Part shown: piece after piece, positions 18,532 through 24,801 of the stretch
Position numbering within the stretch: the stretch's first letter is position 1
Layout: the number at the start of each line of letters is the position of its first letter
Origin: Candidatus Woesearchaeota archaeon
GTDB lineage: Archaea > Nanobdellota > Nanobdellia > Woesearchaeales > UBA10200
DNA length: 24,801 bases
Reading direction: 5' to 3'
Assembly: GCA_016180275.1 (NCBI GenBank)
Contig: JACPBN010000039.1
Span: forward strand, 1 to 24,801
Made by a program: the position numbers and the translations under genes
Notes under the pieces: generated by a model
Seen by the model: the letters and a program-made list of their open reading frames with translations, nothing else
The model's database searches: none
What the model was told of the DNA's origin: nothing

Positions 18532-19293
18532 ATGATACGCTGGCTATGCAAAACCTGTAATTTGAGATGGATCCATCCTGTGGAAGTCTGTATTAATTGC
18601 AATTCTAAGACCGAAAGGCAATTTAGTACAAAATATACTGTTGCAGGCTTTACAGAAATAACAGTGCCTTCTACTTTGCACCCTAAAGTGCCTTATACTG
18701 TTCTATTGCTGAAAGACGAGCATGGAAACTTGATGCCGAAAAAGACAATGAAGAGATTTACTGATGCAGATATTGGCAGTGATTTTCTGTTTGAAAAAGG
18801 AGATGTTGCAGTTATAAAAGTGAAATATGATTATTATGCTGCAATCTTAAATGCACTCTTGCTGTTACAAGATTTTGACATACATAGTTACAAAAACAAA
18901 CGCATACTTATCCATGCAGAGCTTCTTGATGAGAAAAAAGACACACTGGAAAAAAAGTCACAGCTGGAGATGGCTAATGCGATAAAGCAGGCATTTGCTG
19001 AGAGTATAGTAGATGTTGACAGAAAACTAGCAGATAAAACAGAATATGCGTTAATTATTGATGTGCCTTTTATGAGGGTTAATCATCAGACCCTATCAGG
19101 AAAAAATAGCACATTGACAATAGCAAATGCAATTCTTGCACCAAATAAAGACGAGCCAACGCATCTGAACATGATAATTACAGGCAATAGTTTTAATGAT
19201 GTAAAGAGTGTTTTTGAGGTCATTACAGCAGGCAAAGGGGAGTTTAAAGGAAAAGTCGCAGGAGATGAATTGGAAGCGAATATTCGTGTATAG
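18532..19293 (+). CDS. DUF35-type zinc-ribbon/OB protein with extra C-terminal domain
   Basis: 253-aa protein. The N-terminal zinc ribbon has Cys6, Cys9, Cys20 and Cys23 (LCKTC, VCINC), followed by an OB-like segment (YTVAGFTEITVPSTLHPKVPY, about 35-98). This is the DUF35 (ChsH2/OB-acyl-CoA-binding) architecture. In archaea DUF35 proteins bridge acetoacetyl-CoA thiolase and HMG-CoA synthase and pass acyl-CoA intermediates; here the thiolase gene follows by 70 bases. Residues about 105-253 are extra: KRILIHAELLDEKKD, EYALIIDVPFMRVNHQTLSGKN and MIITGNSFNDVKSVFEVI. These vaguely recall DUF362-type proteins, but I cannot confirm it. DUF35 is normally about 130 aa, so this looks like a fusion. AGGTAATCA just before ATG 18532 is a fair ribosome binding site. 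Confidence 0.75.
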   Translation: MIRWLCKTCNLRWIHPVEVCINCNSKTERQFSTKYTVAGFTEITVPSTLHPKVPYTVLLLKDEHGNLMPKKTMKRFTDADIGSDFLFEKGDVAVIKVKYDYYAAILNALLLLQDFDIHSYKNKRILIHAELLDEKKDTLEKKSQLEMANAIKQAFAESIVDVDRKLADKTEYALIIDVPFMRVNHQTLSGKNSTLTIANAILAPNKDEPTHLNMIITGNSFNDVKSVFEVITAGKGEFKGKVAGDELEANIRV

Positions 19294-19363
19294 ATTAAGT
19301 GAATTATAATATATAATTAAAAAAATAGGTAATAATATGTCGAAATAATATGGTTGTGAAACA

Positions 19364-20602
19364 ATGTATATCAAATCAGCATCAATGACCAAATTTGGGA
19401 CAAGCTTGAAGAGCGCGCATGAGCTAGCTTATGAAGCAGTAGTTGATGCACTTAATAAAGCAGAAATGAAGATTCAGGAGGTTGATTTAATTGTTTCTGG
19501 ATATATTGACTTTGCTAAAACAGGAGAAAGAAACAGGCATTTCAGCGCAATGCTTTCTTCGATGCTAAAGACAAATGTGCCGATTATTTGTACTCCCACT
19601 GCATGCTGCTCTGGCGGGGTTGCTTTGTTTACGGCAAATAAGATCGGAAATAATGCAGATAGAGGATTTGCTGCAAATAATATAGTTTCAGAGAGCAAAA
19701 TGGATTCAGAGAAAAAGATGTCCTCTGATTTTAATAACATCCTGGTAGTTGGCGCAGAAAAGCTCACATCTGCCTCAAATGCAGCAATTACCGATGAAAT
19801 TCTAATGGGTGCTGACTTTGTTTGGGAGCAGCAGGAAGGATTGATATTTCCTGCGCAGAATGCTTTGCTTGCACAGCAGCATATGTTAAAATATGGCACA
19901 ACGCAAGAAGACCTTGCATTAATTGCACTAAAGAATCACAATAACGCAAACTTAAATCCAAATGCAAGATTTTACGAAAAGAAATTAAATAAAGATGATT
20001 TTAAGGATAATGCAAAAAACCCTATGATTGCTTCTCCGCTCAGATTATTAGATTGCAGTATAAATGTAGATGGCGCAGCTACTGTTGTATTAACAAATGA
20101 TAAAACAGACATCGAGATTGTCGGAAGCGCATTTGCAACAGATGCTTTGCCATTATTTGAGAGGGAACTATTAACTAATTTTAAAGCTACAAGAATAGCT
20201 GCAGAGAAAGCATATAATGAAGCAGGAATTAGTGCAGAAGATATTAATTTTGCAGAGCTGCATGACGCGTTCACAATAACTGAGCTTGTTAGCTATGAAG
20301 ATTTGGGTTTTTGCGCAGAAGGTAAAGGCGCTGAATTAGTTAAAAGCAGCAAATTGAATATTTATGGCAAATTGCCTGTTAATACTTCTGGCGGCTTAAA
20401 AGCAAAAGGCCATCCGTTGTCTGCAACAGGTGTTGCACAGATTGTGGAAATAGTCGAGCAGTTTAGAGAGGAAGCAGGAATAAATGGAACGCGAAACATA
20501 AAGAATTTTTCTGACAATAAGTTAAAGTTTGCGCTTGCGCAGAATATTGGGGGAGCTGGAGGAAGTGTGACTGCCCATATATTAAAGAATAATAGGATTT
20601 GA
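19364..20602 (+). CDS. SCP2-type thiolase (acyl-CoA acyltransferase)
   Basis: 412-aa thiolase of the archaeal/SCP-x branch. CTPTACCSGGVALFT carries the acyl-accepting Cys81. NFAELHDAFTITELV, NTSGGLKAKGHPLSATG (His in GHP) and the C-terminal AQNIGGAGGSVTAHIL replace the CGGG loop of bacterial thiolases, as in SCP2-type enzymes. It catalyses reversible Claisen condensation of acyl-CoA with acetyl-CoA, or thiolytic cleavage. Between Cys81 and LVVGAEK (about 91-130) there is a longer polar segment (ADRGFAANNIVSESKMDSEKKMSSDF) than usual. A partner DUF35 protein is encoded 70 bases upstream and a FabG-like reductase 56 bases downstream, so the three probably form an operon. Confidence 0.88.
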   Translation: MYIKSASMTKFGTSLKSAHELAYEAVVDALNKAEMKIQEVDLIVSGYIDFAKTGERNRHFSAMLSSMLKTNVPIICTPTACCSGGVALFTANKIGNNADRGFAANNIVSESKMDSEKKMSSDFNNILVVGAEKLTSASNAAITDEILMGADFVWEQQEGLIFPAQNALLAQQHMLKYGTTQEDLALIALKNHNNANLNPNARFYEKKLNKDDFKDNAKNPMIASPLRLLDCSINVDGAATVVLTNDKTDIEIVGSAFATDALPLFERELLTNFKATRIAAEKAYNEAGISAEDINFAELHDAFTITELVSYEDLGFCAEGKGAELVKSSKLNIYGKLPVNTSGGLKAKGHPLSATGVAQIVEIVEQFREEAGINGTRNIKNFSDNKLKFALAQNIGGAGGSVTAHILKNNRI

Positions 20603-20658
20603 TAAGTGGGTATAAGTAAGCCTAAAATAATAAAAATAACACTGATAAAGTGAGAATA

Positions 20659-21372
20659 ATGTCCCTAAAAAACAAAACTGCATTAGTAACAGGCGCATCT
20701 CGCGGAATTGGAAGAGCGATTGCATTAGCTCTTGCTGTAGAAGGCGCTAAAGTTATTGTCAATTATAATAAGTCTGAAAAAGAAGCCAGAGAGACTGTTG
20801 AGCAGATACTTGATATCAGCAAAAAGACAGACAATGGCGCACAAGCAATGGCATTGCATGCAGACATATCTAATTATAAAGAAGTGCAGGAGATGTTTGC
20901 AATTGCATATAATAATTTTGGAAACATAGACATTCTTGTGAATAACGCAGGCATAATAAAAGACAGGGCATTAAAGAATATGTCTTTGGAAGAATGGCAT
21001 TCTGTTATTAATACGAATCTTAATGGCACATTCTATTGCTGCAAAGAAGCAGTTGAAATAATGAACGATAATGGAAAAATAATAAATATTGCTTCTATCC
21101 TTGGAACAGTAGGCAATTATGGGCAGACTAATTATTGTGCATCTAAAGGAGGAATAATTGCATTTACAAAAGCGCTTGCGCTTGAATTAAAAAAAAGAAA
21201 TATTACGGTTAATGCAATCATTCCAGGGCTGGTCGAGACAGATATGACAAAAAATCTGATTCTGCGCGGATTATTTGCCGGAGTTATGGCAAAAAAGCCT
21301 GAAGAGGTTGCTAAGAAAGTAATTGATGCAATTAAATGCAGTAAAACAGGAGAAGTTATTTCTGTGCCATAG
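20659..21372 (+). CDS. FabG-like 3-oxoacyl reductase (short-chain dehydrogenase)
   Basis: About 237-aa SDR. TGASRGIGRA (11-20) binds NAD(P)H, NNAG is at 95-98, and the catalytic triad Ser146 (IIN-IASILG), Tyr159 and Lys163 (NYCASKGG) has the normal spacing. NAIIPGLVETDM follows. It is most like FabG (3-oxoacyl-ACP/CoA reductase). The C-terminus ends at GEVISVP and lacks the usual VDGG tail, so it is shortened by a few residues. The frame opens at GTG 20650, but ATG 20659 begins the family-typical MSLKNKTALVTG. In context it would reduce the 3-ketoacyl product of the thiolase encoded just upstream. Confidence 0.9.
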   Translation: MSLKNKTALVTGASRGIGRAIALALAVEGAKVIVNYNKSEKEARETVEQILDISKKTDNGAQAMALHADISNYKEVQEMFAIAYNNFGNIDILVNNAGIIKDRALKNMSLEEWHSVINTNLNGTFYCCKEAVEIMNDNGKIINIASILGTVGNYGQTNYCASKGGIIAFTKALALELKKRNITVNAIIPGLVETDMTKNLILRGLFAGVMAKKPEEVAKKVIDAIKCSKTGEVISVP

Positions 21373-21430
21373 GATAATTATAATCATTTATGCAAAAATA
21401 TTTTAATAGAATATGCATTTATTACTAATA

Positions 21431-22786
21431 ATGCGGCTAAAAGAACGCTTTAAACAGAGAATAACTTGCTGTACGATAATGAAGGATGAAGAGCATAACA
21501 TAGAATTCTTCCTAAATAATATTTATGACTGGGTAGATGAGCTTGTCTTGATAGATACCGGCAGTAAAGATATGACTTTAGAGAAGGTAAATCATTTTGT
21601 CAATTTTATGCAGGCAAAAAAGATTAGATTGGATTTGTTTAAATGGAACGATGATTTTTCCGCTGCTAGAAATTTTTCATTAGGGCATGCATCTAGTGAA
21701 TGGGTGCTTGTATTGGATGCAGATGAAGTGATAAGTGATGAAGGATTACTTGAATTAAGAAAGACAATTGACTCTGCATCTGGTGAAGTTCTTGGATTAA
21801 ATTTAATCCAGCGGCATTATGTAAATGACGCAAAGCTGCCTGGATTTAGGCACTGCGATGATACTTGTTTGCATGCAGATAACTATTTGGGCTATATTGA
21901 GACGAATGTAGTTAGAGTGTTTAAAAACAACAAAGCAATTAGGTATAGGTATACTGTGCATGAGAAAGTTGATAAAAGCATTTTCGAATTAAATGGGAAG
22001 ATTCTGCCAACAAATATCATCATACATCATTATGGGTATAAAAAAGATGAAGAAACCAGCAAAAGAAAGACTATTTTTTATAAAAGATTGGAAGAGAAAC
22101 AGCTTGCATTAACTCCAAATGATCCTAAGCCATACTATGAGCTTGCGTTGATTGCACGAGCTGAAAATAATTTAAGCAGAGCGCTTGAATTATTTCAGAA
22201 ATGCGCAGGGCTGGAGCCAAGACATGAGCTCGTATTGCTTGAATTAGGCAATTGTTATCGCGAGCAAAAAGATGTTGACAAAGCAGCTGAGTGTTATAAA
22301 AAAAGCATTGAGCTAAGGGATCATGATATTCGCGGATATATTAATCTTGGATTGTTATTTTCAAAGCTTGGCAAATTTGAAGATGCACAGAAAATACTCG
22401 AGCAGGCTATAAAAATTGATGAAGAGAACCATAAAGAAGATGTTAAGCATAACAAAACTGAGAAATTAAATCCAAGGCCCTATAATATACTAGCTGATAA
22501 TTTTATCAGGCAAAAAAACTTTGATGAGGCAATTAAGCTTCTTGAAAAAGCAATCAAGCTTATGCCGTATAATTTTGAGGCATATAATAATCTGGCAGGA
22601 ATGTATTTTGCAAAAAATGACAAGAATTCATTCAATAAAGGCATTGCCCTGTTAGGGAAAGCATTCCATTTAGGCACTAAGAACATTACTTTATTAAAGA
22701 ATTTAGCTGCAATATATGCTGGACAAAAAGATGCGACAAAGCTGAAGAAAGTTAACAGACTTATTGAGGAGATTGGGAAGAAATAG
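21431..22786 (+). CDS. Family 2 glycosyltransferase with TPR repeats
   Basis: 451-aa protein. The N-terminal GT-A domain has ITCCTIMKDEEHNIEFFL, LVLIDTGSKDMT (Asp42) and the metal-binding WVLVLDADEV (Asp96 and Asp98). It belongs to the SunS/WaaE-like group of GT2. From about residue 220 there are five or six tetratricopeptide repeats (for example PKPYYELALIARAENNLSRA, ELGNCYREQKDVDKAAECYKK, GYINLGLLFSKLGKFEDAQ, NFDEAIKLLEKAIKLMPYN). GT2-TPR proteins modify peptides or polysaccharides, with the TPR region choosing the partner. ATG 21431 is about 26 bases after a TATA-like AAAATATTTTAATAG; the upstream in-frame ATG at 21413 is less likely. No sugar-nucleotide genes are adjacent. Confidence 0.88.
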   Translation: MRLKERFKQRITCCTIMKDEEHNIEFFLNNIYDWVDELVLIDTGSKDMTLEKVNHFVNFMQAKKIRLDLFKWNDDFSAARNFSLGHASSEWVLVLDADEVISDEGLLELRKTIDSASGEVLGLNLIQRHYVNDAKLPGFRHCDDTCLHADNYLGYIETNVVRVFKNNKAIRYRYTVHEKVDKSIFELNGKILPTNIIIHHYGYKKDEETSKRKTIFYKRLEEKQLALTPNDPKPYYELALIARAENNLSRALELFQKCAGLEPRHELVLLELGNCYREQKDVDKAAECYKKSIELRDHDIRGYINLGLLFSKLGKFEDAQKILEQAIKIDEENHKEDVKHNKTEKLNPRPYNILADNFIRQKNFDEAIKLLEKAIKLMPYNFEAYNNLAGMYFAKNDKNSFNKGIALLGKAFHLGTKNITLLKNLAAIYAGQKDATKLKKVNRLIEEIGKK

Positions 22787-22812
22787 CCTATATTTATTTG
22801 TTAACAATATCC

Positions 22813-23127
22813 TTATTTTGAAATAAGCTCATTTATCTTACCAACCAGATCTTTGTAGCTTTTTTTTGACATCCTGGCAATTTTTCTTAGCACAAGGCTT
22901 TTCAGAAAGGTATGTATCTGCCAATATTTGACTTTGCTTTTTAATGGCAAACTGCCTTCTTCAAAGTCATCTATAAGAAGCCCGTCTGTATCAAGATTAC
23001 TGGTTATAGCACAGCCGATAATATCATCTCCTCTTTCTGCAAGAACCAGCATAGGGCGTTTTTTCGAATTTGTCAGATCAGAAAAAGGGAACTCGATGAT
23101 AACGATATCTCCTTTAGAGTACATCAT
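22813..23127 (-). CDS. MazF/PemK-type toxin
   Basis: About 104-aa endoribonuclease toxin. SKGDIVIIEFPFSDLTNSKKRPMLVL is the conserved start, with Arg in KKRP followed by GCAITSN, the Ser/Thr strand of the active site. The remainder (LPLKSKVKYWQIHTFLKSLVLRKIARMS) matches the MazF strand-and-helix order. Several in-frame starts exist (23142, 23139, 23127, 23124); those at 23127/23124 leave the shortest N-terminus before YSKGDIV and follow a GGTGGG. It overlaps the AbrB-type antitoxin gene. MazF enzymes cut single-stranded mRNA at short motifs; specificity here is unknown. Confidence 0.85.
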   Translation of the reverse strand: MMYSKGDIVIIEFPFSDLTNSKKRPMLVLAERGDDIIGCAITSNLDTDGLLIDDFEEGSLPLKSKVKYWQIHTFLKSLVLRKIARMSKKSYKDLVGKINELISK

Positions 23128-23347
23128 CCCACCGCTCATCATATTTATTATTCCACACCTTTTTTAAAGAAGATTCGCTCAACAGCATCATCAGGTGCTT
23201 TTCATCGAGCTTTACAGGATTAAGTATTATTTTATTATTCTCCTCAGTAGCCAGTATTCTTGCGCCCTTATGCAGCTTCAAATCATCCCTAAACTTTTTC
23301 GGGATAACTATCTGGCCTTTTTCTCCTATAGTGATCAGTTCAGTCAT
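23114..23347 (-). CDS. AbrB/MazE-type antitoxin
   Basis: 77-aa antitoxin with an N-terminal swapped-hairpin domain (ITIGEKGQIVIPKKFRDDLKLHKGARILATEENNKIILNP) and an acidic, Trp-containing C-terminal tail (KKVWNNKYDERWDDVL) that would wrap the toxin. It is encoded directly upstream of, and overlapping, the MazF-like gene. A TATA-like TTTATATACTT (minus, about 23364-23374) lies about 20-25 bases before the ATG. The AbrB domain type is shared with the vapB antitoxin at 18165, though the proteins are clearly different. Confidence 0.85.
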   Translation of the reverse strand: MTELITIGEKGQIVIPKKFRDDLKLHKGARILATEENNKIILNPVKLDEKHLMMLLSESSLKKVWNNKYDERWDDVL

Positions 23348-23449
23348 ACAAGTAGGAATATCTTACAAGTATATAAATGTTGCTAATTAAGATTTAAATT
23401 TTTAAAAATATGCCCCTAAGTTAGTTTTACCATCAGAACTACAGATTAA

Positions 23450-23488
23450 TTTTTATATTAAGATTAATTTTATCTATTTGAGGGGTAG
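23450..23488 (+). promoter_or_regulatory. Promoter and GAGGGGTAG leader of acyl-CoA dehydrogenase gene
   Basis: TTTTTATATTAAG (about 23450-23462) is a strong TATA box and predicts a transcript starting near 23480, exactly where GAGGGGTAG (23480-23488) begins, 2 bases before the ATG. Confidence 0.55.
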
Positions 23489-23490
23489 CA

Positions 23491-24681
23491 ATGGACTTTA
23501 ATCTTACTAAAGAACGGCTTGAATTGCAATCAAAGATACATGAATTTGCGCAAAAGGAGATAGTGCCTTATGCTGCAGAGCTAGATAGAGAAGCAAAGTT
23601 TCCTGCAGAAATATTAAGGAAGTTAGCTATTCAAGGATATTTTGGGATGTGCATCTCTAAAGAATTTGGAGGCCTAGAGTTAGATCCTATCAGCCAATGC
23701 ATTATTATTGAGGAAATATCAAAAGCCTGTGCGTCAACTGCTTGCTGTTTAGCTGCGCATGCATCTATAGGCACATTTGCTCTGCGAAATTACGGCACTG
23801 AATCACAAAAACAGAGATATTTGCCAAGGTTAGCTAGTGGAGAAATGCTTGCTTGTTTTTCATTGACAGAGCCAAATGCTGGAAGCGATGCTGCAAATAT
23901 CCGGACAATTGCAAAAAAGGACGCAGATGGCAATTATTTAGTTAATGGCCATAAAATATTTGCAACAAACGGAAGATATGCTGATTTAATAACATTAGCT
24001 GCAACGATAAATTCTGAATTAAAGCATAATGGCATTACAATTTTCTTGGTTGAGAAAACTAAAACAGATATAGGGATAGGTAAGTATAATACAAATGCTA
24101 ATTCATCAGGCCTAAGGATAGGAAAAAGCGCAGACAAGCTTGGCTTGCGGGCAACAGACAACTGTGAACTCTTTTTCGAGAATGCAAAAGTATCCAGTGA
24201 GAATTTGGTCGGGAATGAGGGAGAAGGGTTTAAGATATTGATGGGTTCACTTGATGAAAGCAGAATACTGATAGCTGCGCAGGCAATTGGAATTGCGCAA
24301 CAGGCATTGGATTTAAGCATTGGGCATTGCAAAAGGAGAATACAGTTTGGTAAAAACCTAAGCGAGTTTCAGGCAACGCAGTTTAAGCTTGCAGATATGG
24401 CTACACAGTTGGAAGCTGCACGTTTTTTAACTTATAATGCCGCATTATTAAAAGATTCAGGCAAGAAATTTACTAAAGAAGCAGCCCAAGCGAAATTATT
24501 TGCATCAGAGATTGCAGGCAAGATAACAACAGAAGCCATAAAACTGCATGGAGGCAAAGGGTATTTGCGAGACTATCCTGTTGAAAGGTTAATGAGAGAC
24601 GCTAAAGTCACAGAAATTTACGAAGGCACATCTGAAATACAAAGGCTGGTTATTGCAAGAGAGATGCTAAGGGATAAGTAG
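23491..24681 (+). CDS. Acyl-CoA dehydrogenase (short/medium-chain type)
   Basis: 396-aa FAD enzyme interconverting acyl-CoA and trans-2-enoyl-CoA. Family blocks in order: LQSKIHEFAQKEIVPYAAELD, FGGLELDP, FSLTEPNAGSDAANI (FAD/substrate signature 1), NGHKIFATNGRYADL, RRIQFGKNLSEFQATQFKLADM, and LHGGKGYLRDYPVERLMRDAKVTEIYEGTSEIQR with the catalytic base Glu378 in YEGT. The Glu position is that of short- and medium-chain enzymes, not isovaleryl- or long-chain enzymes. Length is normal. No electron-transferring flavoprotein genes are visible nearby, so the electron partner is unknown; running as an enoyl reductase would need a low-potential donor. The gene stands alone and shares its leader motif with the FabZ-like gene. 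Confidence 0.95.
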   Translation: MDFNLTKERLELQSKIHEFAQKEIVPYAAELDREAKFPAEILRKLAIQGYFGMCISKEFGGLELDPISQCIIIEEISKACASTACCLAAHASIGTFALRNYGTESQKQRYLPRLASGEMLACFSLTEPNAGSDAANIRTIAKKDADGNYLVNGHKIFATNGRYADLITLAATINSELKHNGITIFLVEKTKTDIGIGKYNTNANSSGLRIGKSADKLGLRATDNCELFFENAKVSSENLVGNEGEGFKILMGSLDESRILIAAQAIGIAQQALDLSIGHCKRRIQFGKNLSEFQATQFKLADMATQLEAARFLTYNAALLKDSGKKFTKEAAQAKLFASEIAGKITTEAIKLHGGKGYLRDYPVERLMRDAKVTEIYEGTSEIQRLVIAREMLRDK

Positions 24682-24728
24682 ATATTGAATAATCAGTCTA
24701 AATAACTTCTATGAGAATTTTTAATTAA

Positions 24729-24756
24729 GTGAGAAAGCTGTATCGGCTTTCATCAC
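24729..24756 (+). terminator. Hairpin after acyl-CoA dehydrogenase gene
   Basis: GTGA-GAAAGC (24729-24738), a 7-nt loop, then GCTTTC-A-TCAC (24746-24756): 10 base pairs with one bulged A. It lies about 47 bases after the stop. It could be a 3' end or processing hairpin; a small RNA is also possible. Confidence 0.4.
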
Positions 24757-24801
24757 CTAACTTCTTTGTGTTTGGTATTACATTTAAATATCACCTTGTA
24801 T
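24757..24801. other. Right edge, no gene seen
   Basis: AT-rich sequence with a TATA-like TTACATTTAAATATC near 24777-24791, possibly the promoter of a gene beyond the window. Confidence 0.25.

Noticed and set aside
1..24801. tRNA genes, rRNA genes, CRISPR arrays, transposase genes
   Set aside because: No T-loop GTTCRANYC with matching acceptor stem, no regularly spaced direct repeats, and no transposase or integrase motifs were seen on reading both strands.

Overview
The window reads as archaeal and most resembles an AT-rich, small-genome lineage of the DPANN type (Woesearchaeota/Pacearchaeota-like). That placement is an inference. The archaeal evidence is a gene for RNA polymerase subunit K (RpoK/Rpb6), TATA-like boxes (TTTATATA type) about 25 bases before many starts, several apparently leaderless mRNAs, GGTGATC/GGAGG-type ribosome binding sites, a DUF35 protein next to an SCP2-type thiolase, and many HEPN/MNT, PIN and AbrB modules. 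No rRNA, tRNA, CRISPR array or transposase gene was seen.

Layout. 1-507 is non-coding and holds copy 1 of a structured repeat. 517-3249 carries a class I aminotransferase, a coiled-coil protein and rpoK. 3417-3704 is a lipoprotein gene cut off inside its ligand-binding domain, followed by copy 2 of the repeat (3729-4015). 4022-5096 is a divergent HxlR regulator/nitroreductase pair with operator-like repeats between them. 5222-7927 is pyruvate phosphate dikinase. 8066-9922 has a small zinc-ribbon protein, a conserved hypothetical, a tiny ORF and a PIN toxin/antitoxin pair. 10017-10718 is a HAD phosphatase, followed by copy 3 of the repeat in inverted orientation (10731-10970). 10978-13446 (minus) is a thioredoxin-like gene plus pyruvate dehydrogenase E1 alpha and beta. 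13496-18404 is accessory: HEPN-MNT, two serine hydrolases, DUF2283 with a PBECR-like protein, and VapBC, with a FabZ-like dehydratase between them. 18532-21372 is DUF35, thiolase and FabG-like reductase. 21431-22786 is a glycosyltransferase with TPR repeats, followed by MazEF-like genes (22813-23347) and an acyl-CoA dehydrogenase (23491-24681).

Two things stand out. First, a dispersed non-coding element occurs three times. Its long outer stems have different sequences in each copy but still pair (compensatory change), with a 6-7 nt one-sided bulge at the same place. Its inner core is 99-100 nt long in all three copies and has invariant blocks (GACGGGCARTRCYA, CACGCAATGCT, CACATCTA, GTAGAGGAGGAGYAAC). 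This is the signature of a structured RNA, and I do not recognise the family. Second, thiolase + DUF35, ketoacyl reductase, hydroxyacyl dehydratase and acyl-CoA dehydrogenase are all present within 8 kb. These are the four activities needed for an ACP-independent acyl-chain elongation or shortening cycle in an archaeon, with PPDK and pyruvate dehydrogenase E1 as possible suppliers of pyruvate and acetyl units.

Five toxin-antitoxin-like modules, all on the minus strand, are scattered among the metabolic genes. At least three have clear palindromes at their promoters.
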